Shown here piece by piece: positions 27,325 to 35,000 of a stretch of 55,162 nucleotides of DNA (position 1 is its first letter; every line of letters begins with the position of its first letter). The DNA lies in contig JAIXKK010000098.1 of NCBI GenBank assembly GCA_026954325.1, positions 1 to 55,162 of the forward strand, written 5' to 3'. The translations under genes and the position numbers were made by a program. The notes under the pieces were generated by a model. That model made no database searches, was not told the origin of the DNA, and worked only from the letters and a program-made list of their open reading frames with translations. The stretch comes from Bryobacterales bacterium (GTDB lineage Bacteria > Acidobacteriota > Terriglobia > Bryobacterales > Bryobacteraceae).

Positions 27325-28644
27325 ATGAAACGCAGAGATCTCTGGAAACCAATTCTCGCGGCGCCGGCCATGAGCGCCGCCGCGCAACAACAGGAACAGC
27401 GCGCCACGCGCGGCTTGCCGCCTCTTACCATCACCGGCTTCAAGGTCATCCCTACCAGCGGCGGCGGCAACTACCACTGGATCTTCCTCAAACTGCTCAC
27501 CAGCGAACCCGGCCTCCATGGCATCGGCTCGGCGGGCAATCACTTCCAGCCCTTCGCCGTCACCGCCGCGCTCGAAAAGCATCTCGGCCCCTGGCTCATC
27601 GGCAAGCAGGTGGACCGTATCGAGGATCTCTGGCAAAGCGCCCAATACCGCACTTACTGGCGAAATGGGGCCATCAACAACAATGTCCTCAGCGGCATGG
27701 ATATGGCGCTGTGGGATATCAAGGGCAAGCGCGCCGGCATGCCGGTCTATGAAATGCTCGGCGGCAAGACCCGCGACGCCGTCCCCTGCTACGATCACGT
27801 CGGCGGCCGCGACAAGGAGTCCGCTGTTGCCGCCGTACAGAAGTCCATGGCTGACGGCTGGCGCTACATCCGCGTCCAATATGGCGAGGGCGGTTATGGC
27901 GGCGGCGGCTTCATCCCCGCCGGACAGGGAAACCGCCCCGAGGGCGGCTACCAGGGCGCGGCCTTCGATGAAGAACTCTACGTTGATACCATCCCCGGCG
28001 TGTTCGAGTACGTGCGATCGAAGGTCGGCTTCACTCCCAAACTTCTCCATGACGTGCATTCCCACCTCAGCGGAATGAACGCCGTGGAGTTATCCCGCCG
28101 GCTCCAACCGTATCAGCTCTTCTTCCTCGAGGATGTCCTCGCTCCGGAACTTATCCAGCATTACCGTCAGATCCGCCAGGTCTGCACTACCCCGCAAGCG
28201 GTAGGCGAGGTCTTCAGCCACCCTTACGAATACGTGCCCCTCGTTACCGAACGTCTCATCGACTACGTCCGCTGCCGCGTCTCCGCCACCGGCGGCATCA
28301 CTCCCATCAAGAAACTCGCCACGCTCTGTGAGTACTTCGGCGTCAAGACCGCCTTCCAGGAAGGCGGCGACAATGACCCCGTCAATCTCCTCGCCGCCTA
28401 TCACGTCGACATCTCGAGCACCGCCTTCGGCATTCAGGAAGAGAATCACTTCCCGCCCATCGTCCACGAAATGCTCCCCGGAACCCCGGAAATCCGCAAA
28501 GGCTATCTCTACGGTAACGGCAAACCCGGGCTCGGCATCGACCTCAATGAGCAGCTCGCCGCGAAGTACCCGCTGAAAGAAGCCCCCCGCGGCGGAGCCT
28601 ATCCCACGGACCGCACGCTCGACGGAGCCGTCGTCAGGCCCTGA
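27325..28644 (+). CDS. Enolase-superfamily dehydratase, mannonate-dehydratase-like (ManD/RspA type), exported
   Basis: 439 residues. The N-terminus KRRDLWKPILAAPAMSAAAQQ looks like a twin-arginine or Sec signal, unusual for an enolase-superfamily enzyme. The N-terminal cap has NVLSGMDMALWDIKGKRAGMPVYEMLGG. The barrel has KLLHDVHSHLSGMNAVELSR (D as first metal ligand), LFFLEDVLAPE, VGEVFSHPYEY and RCRVSATGGITPIKK, and the C-terminus resembles ManD proteins (NHFPPIVHEMLPG). It probably dehydrates a sugar acid such as D-mannonate or D-gluconate; many ManD relatives have very low activity. It stands alone and is followed by decayed genes. Confidence 0.85.
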   Translation: MKRRDLWKPILAAPAMSAAAQQQEQRATRGLPPLTITGFKVIPTSGGGNYHWIFLKLLTSEPGLHGIGSAGNHFQPFAVTAALEKHLGPWLIGKQVDRIEDLWQSAQYRTYWRNGAINNNVLSGMDMALWDIKGKRAGMPVYEMLGGKTRDAVPCYDHVGGRDKESAVAAVQKSMADGWRYIRVQYGEGGYGGGGFIPAGQGNRPEGGYQGAAFDEELYVDTIPGVFEYVRSKVGFTPKLLHDVHSHLSGMNAVELSRRLQPYQLFFLEDVLAPELIQHYRQIRQVCTTPQAVGEVFSHPYEYVPLVTERLIDYVRCRVSATGGITPIKKLATLCEYFGVKTAFQEGGDNDPVNLLAAYHVDISSTAFGIQEENHFPPIVHEMLPGTPEIRKGYLYGNGKPGLGIDLNEQLAAKYPLKEAPRGGAYPTDRTLDGAVVRP

Positions 28645-28659
28645 GGATTCGTCCTGCCT

Positions 28660-28960
28660 ATGGCCGCGGCGCAACCGGCACGGACGTTTCAGGATCTGCT
28701 GGTATGGCGGAAGGCCCACCGGTTCGTGCTGGAGGCTTGCGCTTTCACCGTATCGTTTCCAAGCACGAGACCCGCGGCCGCTCACGGCCGCCCGGCGCAT
28801 CTCCCGGCAAAGTCCGGTTCTTGCATATTGCCGAAGGGCCGGCCGAGGAATGCCGCTGCTTCCTGATCCTTGCCAAGGACCTCGTTTACGGCAACACCGC
28901 TCAACTTCCCGCAACGCCGGAAGAGGTGAGCCGACGACTCAACGCGCGTATGCCGCCGCC
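28660..28960 (+). pseudogene. Broken four-helix-bundle (S23-like) protein gene
   Basis: In the first frame the start reads ARTFQDLLVWRKAHRFVLEA, the classic N-terminal helix of the four-helix-bundle family related to 23S rRNA intervening-sequence proteins. After about 35 codons the family sequence continues in another frame: KHETRG, then GKVRFLHIAEGPAEE, CRCFLILAKDLVYGNTAQL and EEVSRRLNAR. The middle helix with the expected RRAAVSIPANIAEGF is missing or scrambled. At least one frameshift and an internal deletion have inactivated it. Intact members are about 115-130 residues. A second remnant of the same family lies at 52.7 kb. Confidence 0.78.
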
Positions 28961-29500
28961 ATTCCGGCTCCTCGCTCCCGGCCCGGATAGATCGCCATTC
29001 GCCTCGCCGCTTTCAAGTCTTCGCACGCAAGATGAAATCCTCTGCGCGGTTGCGGGTTGCTGATCGACCGCTTCATTTCCACTACCCATAACTCCCCCCC
29101 GGCCGAGTTCCAGCGGCAGGTCGTCTCGGCGCCCGCCGGCGTGCGATAGAACCACGCTTTTCCAACTCGGACCAGCCGCCGGATGTCCCAGCAACTGCTC
29201 GCGGTCCCCGATGCCCAACAACGCGTGCGCAATTTCGCTATCCCGCACGTACGCCTCCTCACCAGCCGCTTTCCAAGGTTCGACTCCCAAGGCGGTAAGC
29301 GGCGAACAAGCAACAGTTCCACCAAGGCGTCCAGGCAGCGGCCCACCGTCTGGCCGCTGACGCCCAATCCGGAGGCGAGCCGGGAAGCATTGAGTTGAGC
29401 AATTGTCCTTGGTTATGCGCCAGCATCCGCCAGAACCGGCGTACCGTATAGGTCCGAATGAAGGCCAGGCGCCAATCTTGCGCGGAATCATACCTTGCAC
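28939..29500 (-). pseudogene. Multiply frameshifted remnant of a DUF4143-domain AAA ATPase
   Basis: On the minus strand, pieces of the DUF4143 C-terminal half appear in order but in different frames: DWRLAFIRTYT, RRFWRMLAHNQGQLLN, then GVSGQTVGRCLDALVELLLV, RRLPPWESNLGKRLV, then DSEIAHALLGIGDREQLLGH, then KAWFYRTPAGAE, GGELWVVEMKRSI, FHLACEDLKAARRMAIYPG and a stop. At least three frameshifts are needed to join them, and the N-terminal AAA ATPase part with its Walker motifs is absent. Its 3' end overlaps the four-helix-bundle pseudogene. Members of this family are mobile or accessory ATPases of unclear role. Confidence 0.8.
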
Positions 29501-29534
29501 TTATTTTGCGCCATGGCAGATTTGCAACGTTCCG

Positions 29535-30830
29535 CTACCGCCGCCGCCTTCCTCCACGCCGCCCTTCGCTCGCTATCCCGTCCCAACTCGGATCGCCCTG
29601 TCCCATATAGTTGTCCGGCAGCTTTCGCCAGTCTTCCCGCGCCAGTCCGTTCAGGTCCCAAACCACTTTCCCATCCCGCACGGTCATCTCCGCCACCAGC
29701 TTTTGCGAGCCGTCCATCCGCGCCCCATACACATCGACGAAGCCGAACTTGCCGTTCTCCAGCCGCAGCACGGCTATGTCCGCGCCGGCTCCCACCGACA
29801 GGTTTCCCAACTCCTGGCGCTTGATCTCCTTGGCCGGGTTCCATGTCGATCGTAAGATCACATCGTCCAGCTTCATGCCCATGTTGAGGAACTTCGACAT
29901 CACGTTGAGCATATCCTTCATACCCGCGTTCATGCTGGTGTAGTGCAGGTCGGTGGAGATGGAATCCGGAACAAAGCCCTGCTGCATGGCCGGAGCCGCC
30001 TGCCGCCACACGAAGCTCCCGCCGCCATGCCCCACATCGAAGATCACCCCGCGCTTACGCGCCTCGAACAGATACGGCCGCACCTTCTTCCGTGCGTCGA
30101 GCATCGGCACCGCGGCAAGATAGGTGTGCGTGTAGATATCGCCCGGCCGCAGCCGCTTCGTCACCAGATCTTCGAAAGGCCGCTCCGGACGGAACATGCC
30201 GAAATCCACCATGATCGGCCGGTCCGTCATCTTCCCCGCCTCAATCGCGTTGTCCACCGCGATCCACTCCGGCCCGGCGAAGTGCGCCGTCTTGAATCCG
30301 ACAATGATGTCCGGGTGCTGCTTCGCCATGTCCGCCGCCTCTTTCGGATCCATATCTTCCTTGTTCTGCTCTACCGCTCCACCCATCCCGGCGCCCACAA
30401 TATTCAAGAGCGCGAGCACTCGGGTGCGGGCGCGGTCAATCACTCGCGCCTTGAACTCGGGGAAATTGCGCCACCCCGAAGTGCCGGCATCCACCACCGT
30501 CGTCACTCCGGAGCGGAACGTAAACCCATCCGGGTAGACGCTGAGCCGGCCCGAGGCGTACGAGTTCCCCATGCCGCCGGCGAAGACGTGGACGTGAATG
30601 TCCAACAGGCCAGGCGTCACGTACAACCCGCCCACGTCCACCACCTTCCTGGCTCGCGAGGCAGGGATGTTTTCCTCTATGGCCGCGATCCTGCCGCCTT
30701 CCACGGCCACGTCGCGGACCGCGTCGATGTGGTTCTTCGGATCGATGACATGCCCGCCTTTGAGCAACAGGTCATACTGCGCTTGTGCAAAGGCGAGCGG
30801 AGAGAGAAGCAGAAAGAGGACGAATCGCAT
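29535..30830 (-). CDS. Exported amidohydrolase/deacetylase-family metallohydrolase
   Basis: 431 residues beginning with a Sec signal (RFVLFLLLSPLAFAQ). The amidohydrolase fold is seen in YDLLLKGGHVIDPKNHIDAVRDVAVEGG cut into its two halves, the metal motif LLDIHVHVF, TTVVDAGTSGWRNF, the lysine and histidine region VGFKTAHFAGPEW, DIYTHTYLA, VIFDVGHGGGSF and the aspartate region ISTDLHYTSMN. It ends with the typical return of the small beta domain (NLSVGAGADIAVLRLE) and a basic Gly-Arg tail. Deacetylases of this branch act on N-acetylated or cyclic-imide compounds; the substrate here is unknown. The ATG lies 7 bases after a -10-like TACAAT and has no Shine-Dalgarno. Confidence 0.88.
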   Translation of the reverse strand: MRFVLFLLLSPLAFAQAQYDLLLKGGHVIDPKNHIDAVRDVAVEGGRIAAIEENIPASRARKVVDVGGLYVTPGLLDIHVHVFAGGMGNSYASGRLSVYPDGFTFRSGVTTVVDAGTSGWRNFPEFKARVIDRARTRVLALLNIVGAGMGGAVEQNKEDMDPKEAADMAKQHPDIIVGFKTAHFAGPEWIAVDNAIEAGKMTDRPIMVDFGMFRPERPFEDLVTKRLRPGDIYTHTYLAAVPMLDARKKVRPYLFEARKRGVIFDVGHGGGSFVWRQAAPAMQQGFVPDSISTDLHYTSMNAGMKDMLNVMSKFLNMGMKLDDVILRSTWNPAKEIKRQELGNLSVGAGADIAVLRLENGKFGFVDVYGARMDGSQKLVAEMTVRDGKVVWDLNGLAREDWRKLPDNYMGQGDPSWDGIASEGRRGGRRRR

Positions 30831-30837
30831 GCGATTT

Positions 30838-30843
30838 ATTGTA
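30838..30843 (-). promoter_or_regulatory. Candidate -10 box with leaderless start
   Basis: TACAAT on the minus strand, 7 bases before the ATG of the amidohydrolase gene. Transcription would begin at the start codon. No clear -35 was found. Confidence 0.4.
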
Positions 30844-30904
30844 TGCGATCCCGGGAGGGAATCAGTGGCCGCCGCGGGAGGGAGGAGCGCTACTCGGCGC
30901 TAAT

Positions 30905-31744
30905 CTAATGGGTCATTGCGTAGGTGATGTAGTTCAACCCGTAGCGATAGGCGAGCGCGGTCATCTTTTCGGGGTAGTAGGGAACATCGGCAAACTCCCA
31001 GGCATCGGCAACGTCGGTGTTGTAGTTCACGGCCACCACCATGCGGTTCTTCGGATCATACATCGCCCGCCACGCGGGGATGGTTCCAGGAGGCTGCACA
31101 ATCTGGACGGTCCCTCCCGGACCTCGGCGGAGGTGGCGTGAGCCGGGGATGAAGGTGAGGTCGTTAGGGCCGATGTCGTAGAGAACGTGCATCACGGAGT
31201 CCGCCATGGCGATGTCCGTGATGGGCTGCCCCGGCAGAACACGGTCCATGGTTTGGCGGAAGATCTCCCACTGTTCCTCGCCCCAGAAATCGTCGACGAC
31301 GAGGAAGCCGCCGCGGAGGAGGAACTCGCGGAGCCTGGCGGTTTCCGCATCGGTGAGACCCCACCATCCCGTTTGCGTGGCATAAATCCAGGGGTAATCG
31401 AAGAGGCGGTCGTCGGTGAGGCGGAGGTGGCGCGGATCGCCGGCGTCTATGCGGGTGAGGCGCTGGATGCCGGCGGTGAAGTGGTTGTCGGCGGCGGGCC
31501 AATCGACCAGCCACCAGCCAGAACCCAGTCCGGCGCGGGAGGAAAATCCGTAACCACGATGATACTCCGGGAGGTCGGTGTACTCGACGCGCAGGAAGTG
31601 GAACTCAGCCGCGCGGACGGGCATCGGAGCGTCGTCTTCGTCAGCGGCGCGGAACCCGAAACGGCCCCTTTGCGCAAACGCGGCAACGGCGATCAGAAAC
31701 AGTGCGCCCAAGATCACGCAAATAGAAAGCGGCGCGCGTTTCAT
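30905..31744 (-). CDS. DUF4159-domain exported protein
   Basis: 279 residues with a Sec signal (KRAPLSICVILGALFLIAVAAFAQ cut at AFAQ). The rest matches DUF4159: EYHRGYGFSSRAG-like entry, DYPWIYATQTGWWGLTDAE, LREFLLRGGFLVVDDFWG, the acidic-aromatic core, HVLYDIGPNDLTFIPG and AVNYNTDVADAWEFAD. This domain has a ThuA-like Rossmann fold; in other bacteria it sits near MoxR ATPases and von-Willebrand-domain proteins, which are not present here. Biochemical function unknown. It is divergent from the barrel protein with 47 bp between the starts. Confidence 0.8.
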   Translation of the reverse strand: MKRAPLSICVILGALFLIAVAAFAQRGRFGFRAADEDDAPMPVRAAEFHFLRVEYTDLPEYHRGYGFSSRAGLGSGWWLVDWPAADNHFTAGIQRLTRIDAGDPRHLRLTDDRLFDYPWIYATQTGWWGLTDAETARLREFLLRGGFLVVDDFWGEEQWEIFRQTMDRVLPGQPITDIAMADSVMHVLYDIGPNDLTFIPGSRHLRRGPGGTVQIVQPPGTIPAWRAMYDPKNRMVVAVNYNTDVADAWEFADVPYYPEKMTALAYRYGLNYITYAMTH

Positions 31745-31791
31745 GGGATCACCAGCCGTCTTGCTCCTCATTGTAGCGGTAAGCTGGGAAC

Positions 31792-33312
31792 TTGCAACGC
31801 CGTCACTTTCTCACACTTCCGGCAACCGCCGCGCTCGCCGCGGCGGGAAGCCCCACCGCTCTCTGCCTGAATGAGGACAACAGCCACTGGTTCTTCACCC
31901 GCGCGGGGAAGACACTGACGCCGGAGTCGGTCTCCTCGTTTGTAGACCAGTATGCCGGCGCCGGGGTGCGGGAGATTCTGTTTTCCGGCAACTCGCAGCG
32001 AACGAGTTTTGCGAGCAAGGTGTGGGATCCGGTGTGGAAGGGATACGACCCGGAGGGGCCGGATGACCAGCCATTGTTCCGGTCGACGCCGGCCGAAGCA
32101 CGGGCCGGAGCCCGGAAGTGGATCCACACGGCATGGGAGTTGTTGCGCAAGGGCATCGATCCTTACCAACTCTGGATCGCGCGCGCCAGGCAAAGAGGAC
32201 TTTCTCCCTGGATGTCGATGCGGATGAACGATCTGCACAACGTGGATGATCCGGAGAGCTACCTGCACGGCAGCTTCTGGAAGCAGCATCCGGAATTCCG
32301 CAGGATCCCGTGGCGCGCCGTGGACTGGCGCGACCGCGCCTTCGATTACGGCCGGGCGGAGGTGAGGGAGTACCATTTCCGGCTGGTGGAAGAGTATTTC
32401 GAGAGGTACGACTTCGATGGCCTGGAACTCGATTGGATGCGGTTCGGGTTTCATTTCCAGCCGGGGCGGGAGATCGAGGGTGGACGGCTGCTGACGGAGT
32501 TCATGAGAAGGACACGGCGGCTCGCGGATTCATGGTCACGCAAGCGAGGCCATCGCATCCGGCTGGGCGCGCGCGTGCCGTCGCGGCCGGAAACCGCGCG
32601 GGAGATGGGGCTCGACGGGGCGCGGTGGGCTCGCGAAGGTCTGGTGGATCTACTGGTGGTGACCCCGTTCTGGGCGAGCATCGAGACGGACATGCCGCTC
32701 GAATTGTGGCGGCGGTTGGCGGGGAATCAGGTGACCCTGGCCGCGGGCCTCGAGTTGCTGCTGCGGCCGTATGCCGCCTACCGGCCTCTCCAGTTCAATT
32801 CCCTCGAGACGGTGCGCGGGGCGGCGGCGTCATTGCTCGACCGCGGAGCGGACCGTGTCTATCTGTTCAACTACATGGATTCGCAGACGGAGATGCCGGA
32901 CCGGGAGAACTATCCAACGCTTTTGCGCGAGTGCGGACAACTGGCGACGATGGCGGGAAAGAAACGGCGGCATGTGGTGACGTACGCCGATACGTGGGCT
33001 CCGGGAGAGGCTTCCGCGGCGCAGTTGCCGAAGAAGATGGAGCCGGGGCAGTGGGCGGCCTTCCGGCTGCATGTGGGTCCGCGCCTGAGCCGGGCGCGGG
33101 TGCGGTTGGAAGTGGAGGGCGGGGAGATTTCCGAACTGCGCGCGAACGGGGATCTCTGTAAGCCCGCGGGAAGAGAGGAAGGCGGGAAGCCGGGTCCGGC
33201 GGCGGGGCTTTCCTGCTGGGACGCCCCCCCGGGATTGAATGGATTCGTGGTGGTGGATCTCCGGGCCGGGAGCGCCTGCGTTATTCATTGGGTGGAAGTG
33301 GCGGGAGCATAA
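31792..33312 (+). CDS. Tat-exported glycosidase-like TIM-barrel protein (GHL10-like)
   Basis: 506 residues starting with the twin-arginine signal QRRHFLTLPATAALAAAG. The body looks like the hypothetical glycosyl-hydrolase barrels: WMSMRMNDLHNVDDPESYLHG split by strands, a catalytic-strand-like DFDGLELDWMRF, RIRLGARVPSRPETAREMG and VDLLVVTPFWASIETDMPLE, then a C-terminal beta domain. The acidic cluster in LELDW is in the right position for a retaining glycosidase, but no family with known activity can be named. The start is a TTG with GGGA upstream. The sulfatase gene follows 48 bp downstream, suggesting joint degradation of a sulfated glycan (inference). Confidence 0.75.
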   Translation: MQRRHFLTLPATAALAAAGSPTALCLNEDNSHWFFTRAGKTLTPESVSSFVDQYAGAGVREILFSGNSQRTSFASKVWDPVWKGYDPEGPDDQPLFRSTPAEARAGARKWIHTAWELLRKGIDPYQLWIARARQRGLSPWMSMRMNDLHNVDDPESYLHGSFWKQHPEFRRIPWRAVDWRDRAFDYGRAEVREYHFRLVEEYFERYDFDGLELDWMRFGFHFQPGREIEGGRLLTEFMRRTRRLADSWSRKRGHRIRLGARVPSRPETAREMGLDGARWAREGLVDLLVVTPFWASIETDMPLELWRRLAGNQVTLAAGLELLLRPYAAYRPLQFNSLETVRGAAASLLDRGADRVYLFNYMDSQTEMPDRENYPTLLRECGQLATMAGKKRRHVVTYADTWAPGEASAAQLPKKMEPGQWAAFRLHVGPRLSRARVRLEVEGGEISELRANGDLCKPAGREEGGKPGPAAGLSCWDAPPGLNGFVVVDLRAGSACVIHWVEVAGA

Positions 33313-33323
33313 CCTTGAAGGTT
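33311..33323. promoter_or_regulatory. 13-bp perfect palindrome before the sulfatase gene
   Basis: AACCTT-G-AAGGTT overlaps the stop of the barrel-protein gene, 38 bp upstream of the sulfatase start. With a single central base it cannot fold into a good hairpin, so an operator is more likely than a terminator, if it is functional at all. Confidence 0.3.
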
Positions 33324-33360
33324 GAATAGTGTGAATACCCATTGATGGAGTGTCCTTTCG

Positions 33361-34971
33361 ATGCAGACTACAAGGCGTGCGTTTCTCGGATCTCTCGCGG
33401 GAGCGGCCGCGGCAACAGCGGCGGGACGGAAGCGGCCGAACATCATCCTGATGATGGCGGACGACATGGGATTCTCCGACGTCGGCTGCTACGGAGGAGA
33501 GATTCATACTCCGAATATCGACCGGCTTGCGGGCGAGGGTGTGCGCTTCACGCAGTTCTACAACACGGCGCGCTGCTGTCCCACTCGCGCGACGCTGTTG
33601 ACCGGATTGTATGCGCACCAGGCGGGCATAGGGCACATGATGGATGACCGTCATCTGCCGGGCTATCGCGGCGATCTGAATCGCCAGTGCGTGACCATCG
33701 CCGAGGCTCTGCGGCCCGCGGGTTATCACACGTTGATGAGCGGCAAATGGTACGTCACGCCGGTTACGGAATCGAAGCACAACTGGCCGCTGCAACGCGG
33801 CTTCGAGCATTTTTACGGTACGATCGGCGGCGCGGCGAGCTATTACGATCCGGTGACGCTGACTCGCGACAATACATCCATCCGTGCGGAGTCCCGGAGC
33901 TATTACTACACGGACGCCATCGCGGACAACGCCTCGCGATTCATCGGCGAGTACGCGCGCAAGCCGGAGCCGTTCTTTCTCTACGTGGCGTTCACCTCCC
34001 CGCACTGGCCGCTGCACGCGCTGCCGGAAGACATCGCGAAATACCGCGGCCGTTACAAGGACGGCTGGGACGCATTGCGCCAGGAACGGCACGAGCGGAT
34101 GATCCGCCTGGGCATCGTGGACAGGCGATGGAAGATGACGCCGCGCGATCCGGACGTGCCGTCATGGAGAGAGGAACCACACAAGGAGTGGCAGGCGAAG
34201 CGCATGGAAGTGTACGCCGCACAGATTGACCGCATGGATCAGAACGTTGGGCGGATACTCGGGAAGGTGAAGCAGGCAGGCATCGAAGAGAATACGCTGA
34301 TCCTCTTTCTGGCCGACAACGGCGGCTGCGCGGAAGAGTTGCGCCGCACTGGAAAGACATGGCCCTATCATGCGCCGGTCAAGACGCGCGACGGCAGAGC
34401 GGTTCGCTACGGCAATGATCCCGGGGTGACTCCGGGACCCGATGACACCTACGAAAGCTACGGAAAGGGATGGGCGAATGCGAGCAATACGCCGTTCCGG
34501 CTGTACAAACACTGGGTGCATGAAGGAGGCATCTCCACTCCGCTGATCGCGCGCTGGCCGGGAGTCATCGAAAAGAAGGGGACGCTCACCCACCAACCCG
34601 GCCACCTGATTGACCTGATGGCCACCTGTGTGGACGTGGCCGGGGCCGCGTATCCGCGGACTTACCAGGGCAATCGCATCACCCCGCTCGAGGGCAAGAG
34701 CCTTCGTCCCGTGCTCGAAGGCAGGCGGCGCGAAGGGCATTCAGAGATTTTCTGGGAGCACGAAGGAAACCGCGCCGTGCGGCAGGGGAACTGGAAACTG
34801 GTGTCGCGCTTCCCCGGCAAGTGGGAACTCTATGACCTGGCGGCGGACCGCACCGAACTAGAGGATCGCACCGCGGACCATCCGGCGAAGGCCGGGGAGT
34901 TGAAGCAAAAGTGGGAGGCATGGGCCGGGCGGGCCAATGTCGTTCCCTGGGACCAGGTGATGAAGGCCTAG
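33361..34971 (+). CDS. Tat-exported arylsulfatase
   Basis: 536 residues. It has a twin-arginine signal (QTTRRAFLGSLAGAAAATAA), the metal-binding start NIILMMADDMGFSDVGCYGG (D34, D35) and the sulfatase signature CCPTRATLLTG. There C72 is the residue converted to formylglycine within C-X-P-X-R, and the nearby histidine and lysine follow in TLMSGKWYVTP. The second metal site is LFLADNGG with the later KHWVHEGG. It hydrolyses a sulfate ester outside the cytoplasm, probably on a carbohydrate. The formylglycine-generating enzyme or anaerobic maturase must be encoded elsewhere. It is flanked by the barrel protein and the CocE hydrolase on the same strand. Confidence 0.93.
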   Translation: MQTTRRAFLGSLAGAAAATAAGRKRPNIILMMADDMGFSDVGCYGGEIHTPNIDRLAGEGVRFTQFYNTARCCPTRATLLTGLYAHQAGIGHMMDDRHLPGYRGDLNRQCVTIAEALRPAGYHTLMSGKWYVTPVTESKHNWPLQRGFEHFYGTIGGAASYYDPVTLTRDNTSIRAESRSYYYTDAIADNASRFIGEYARKPEPFFLYVAFTSPHWPLHALPEDIAKYRGRYKDGWDALRQERHERMIRLGIVDRRWKMTPRDPDVPSWREEPHKEWQAKRMEVYAAQIDRMDQNVGRILGKVKQAGIEENTLILFLADNGGCAEELRRTGKTWPYHAPVKTRDGRAVRYGNDPGVTPGPDDTYESYGKGWANASNTPFRLYKHWVHEGGISTPLIARWPGVIEKKGTLTHQPGHLIDLMATCVDVAGAAYPRTYQGNRITPLEGKSLRPVLEGRRREGHSEIFWEHEGNRAVRQGNWKLVSRFPGKWELYDLAADRTELEDRTADHPAKAGELKQKWEAWAGRANVVPWDQVMKA

Positions 34972-35000
34972 CCGGCGGAATGGCATACAATTCCAACATC

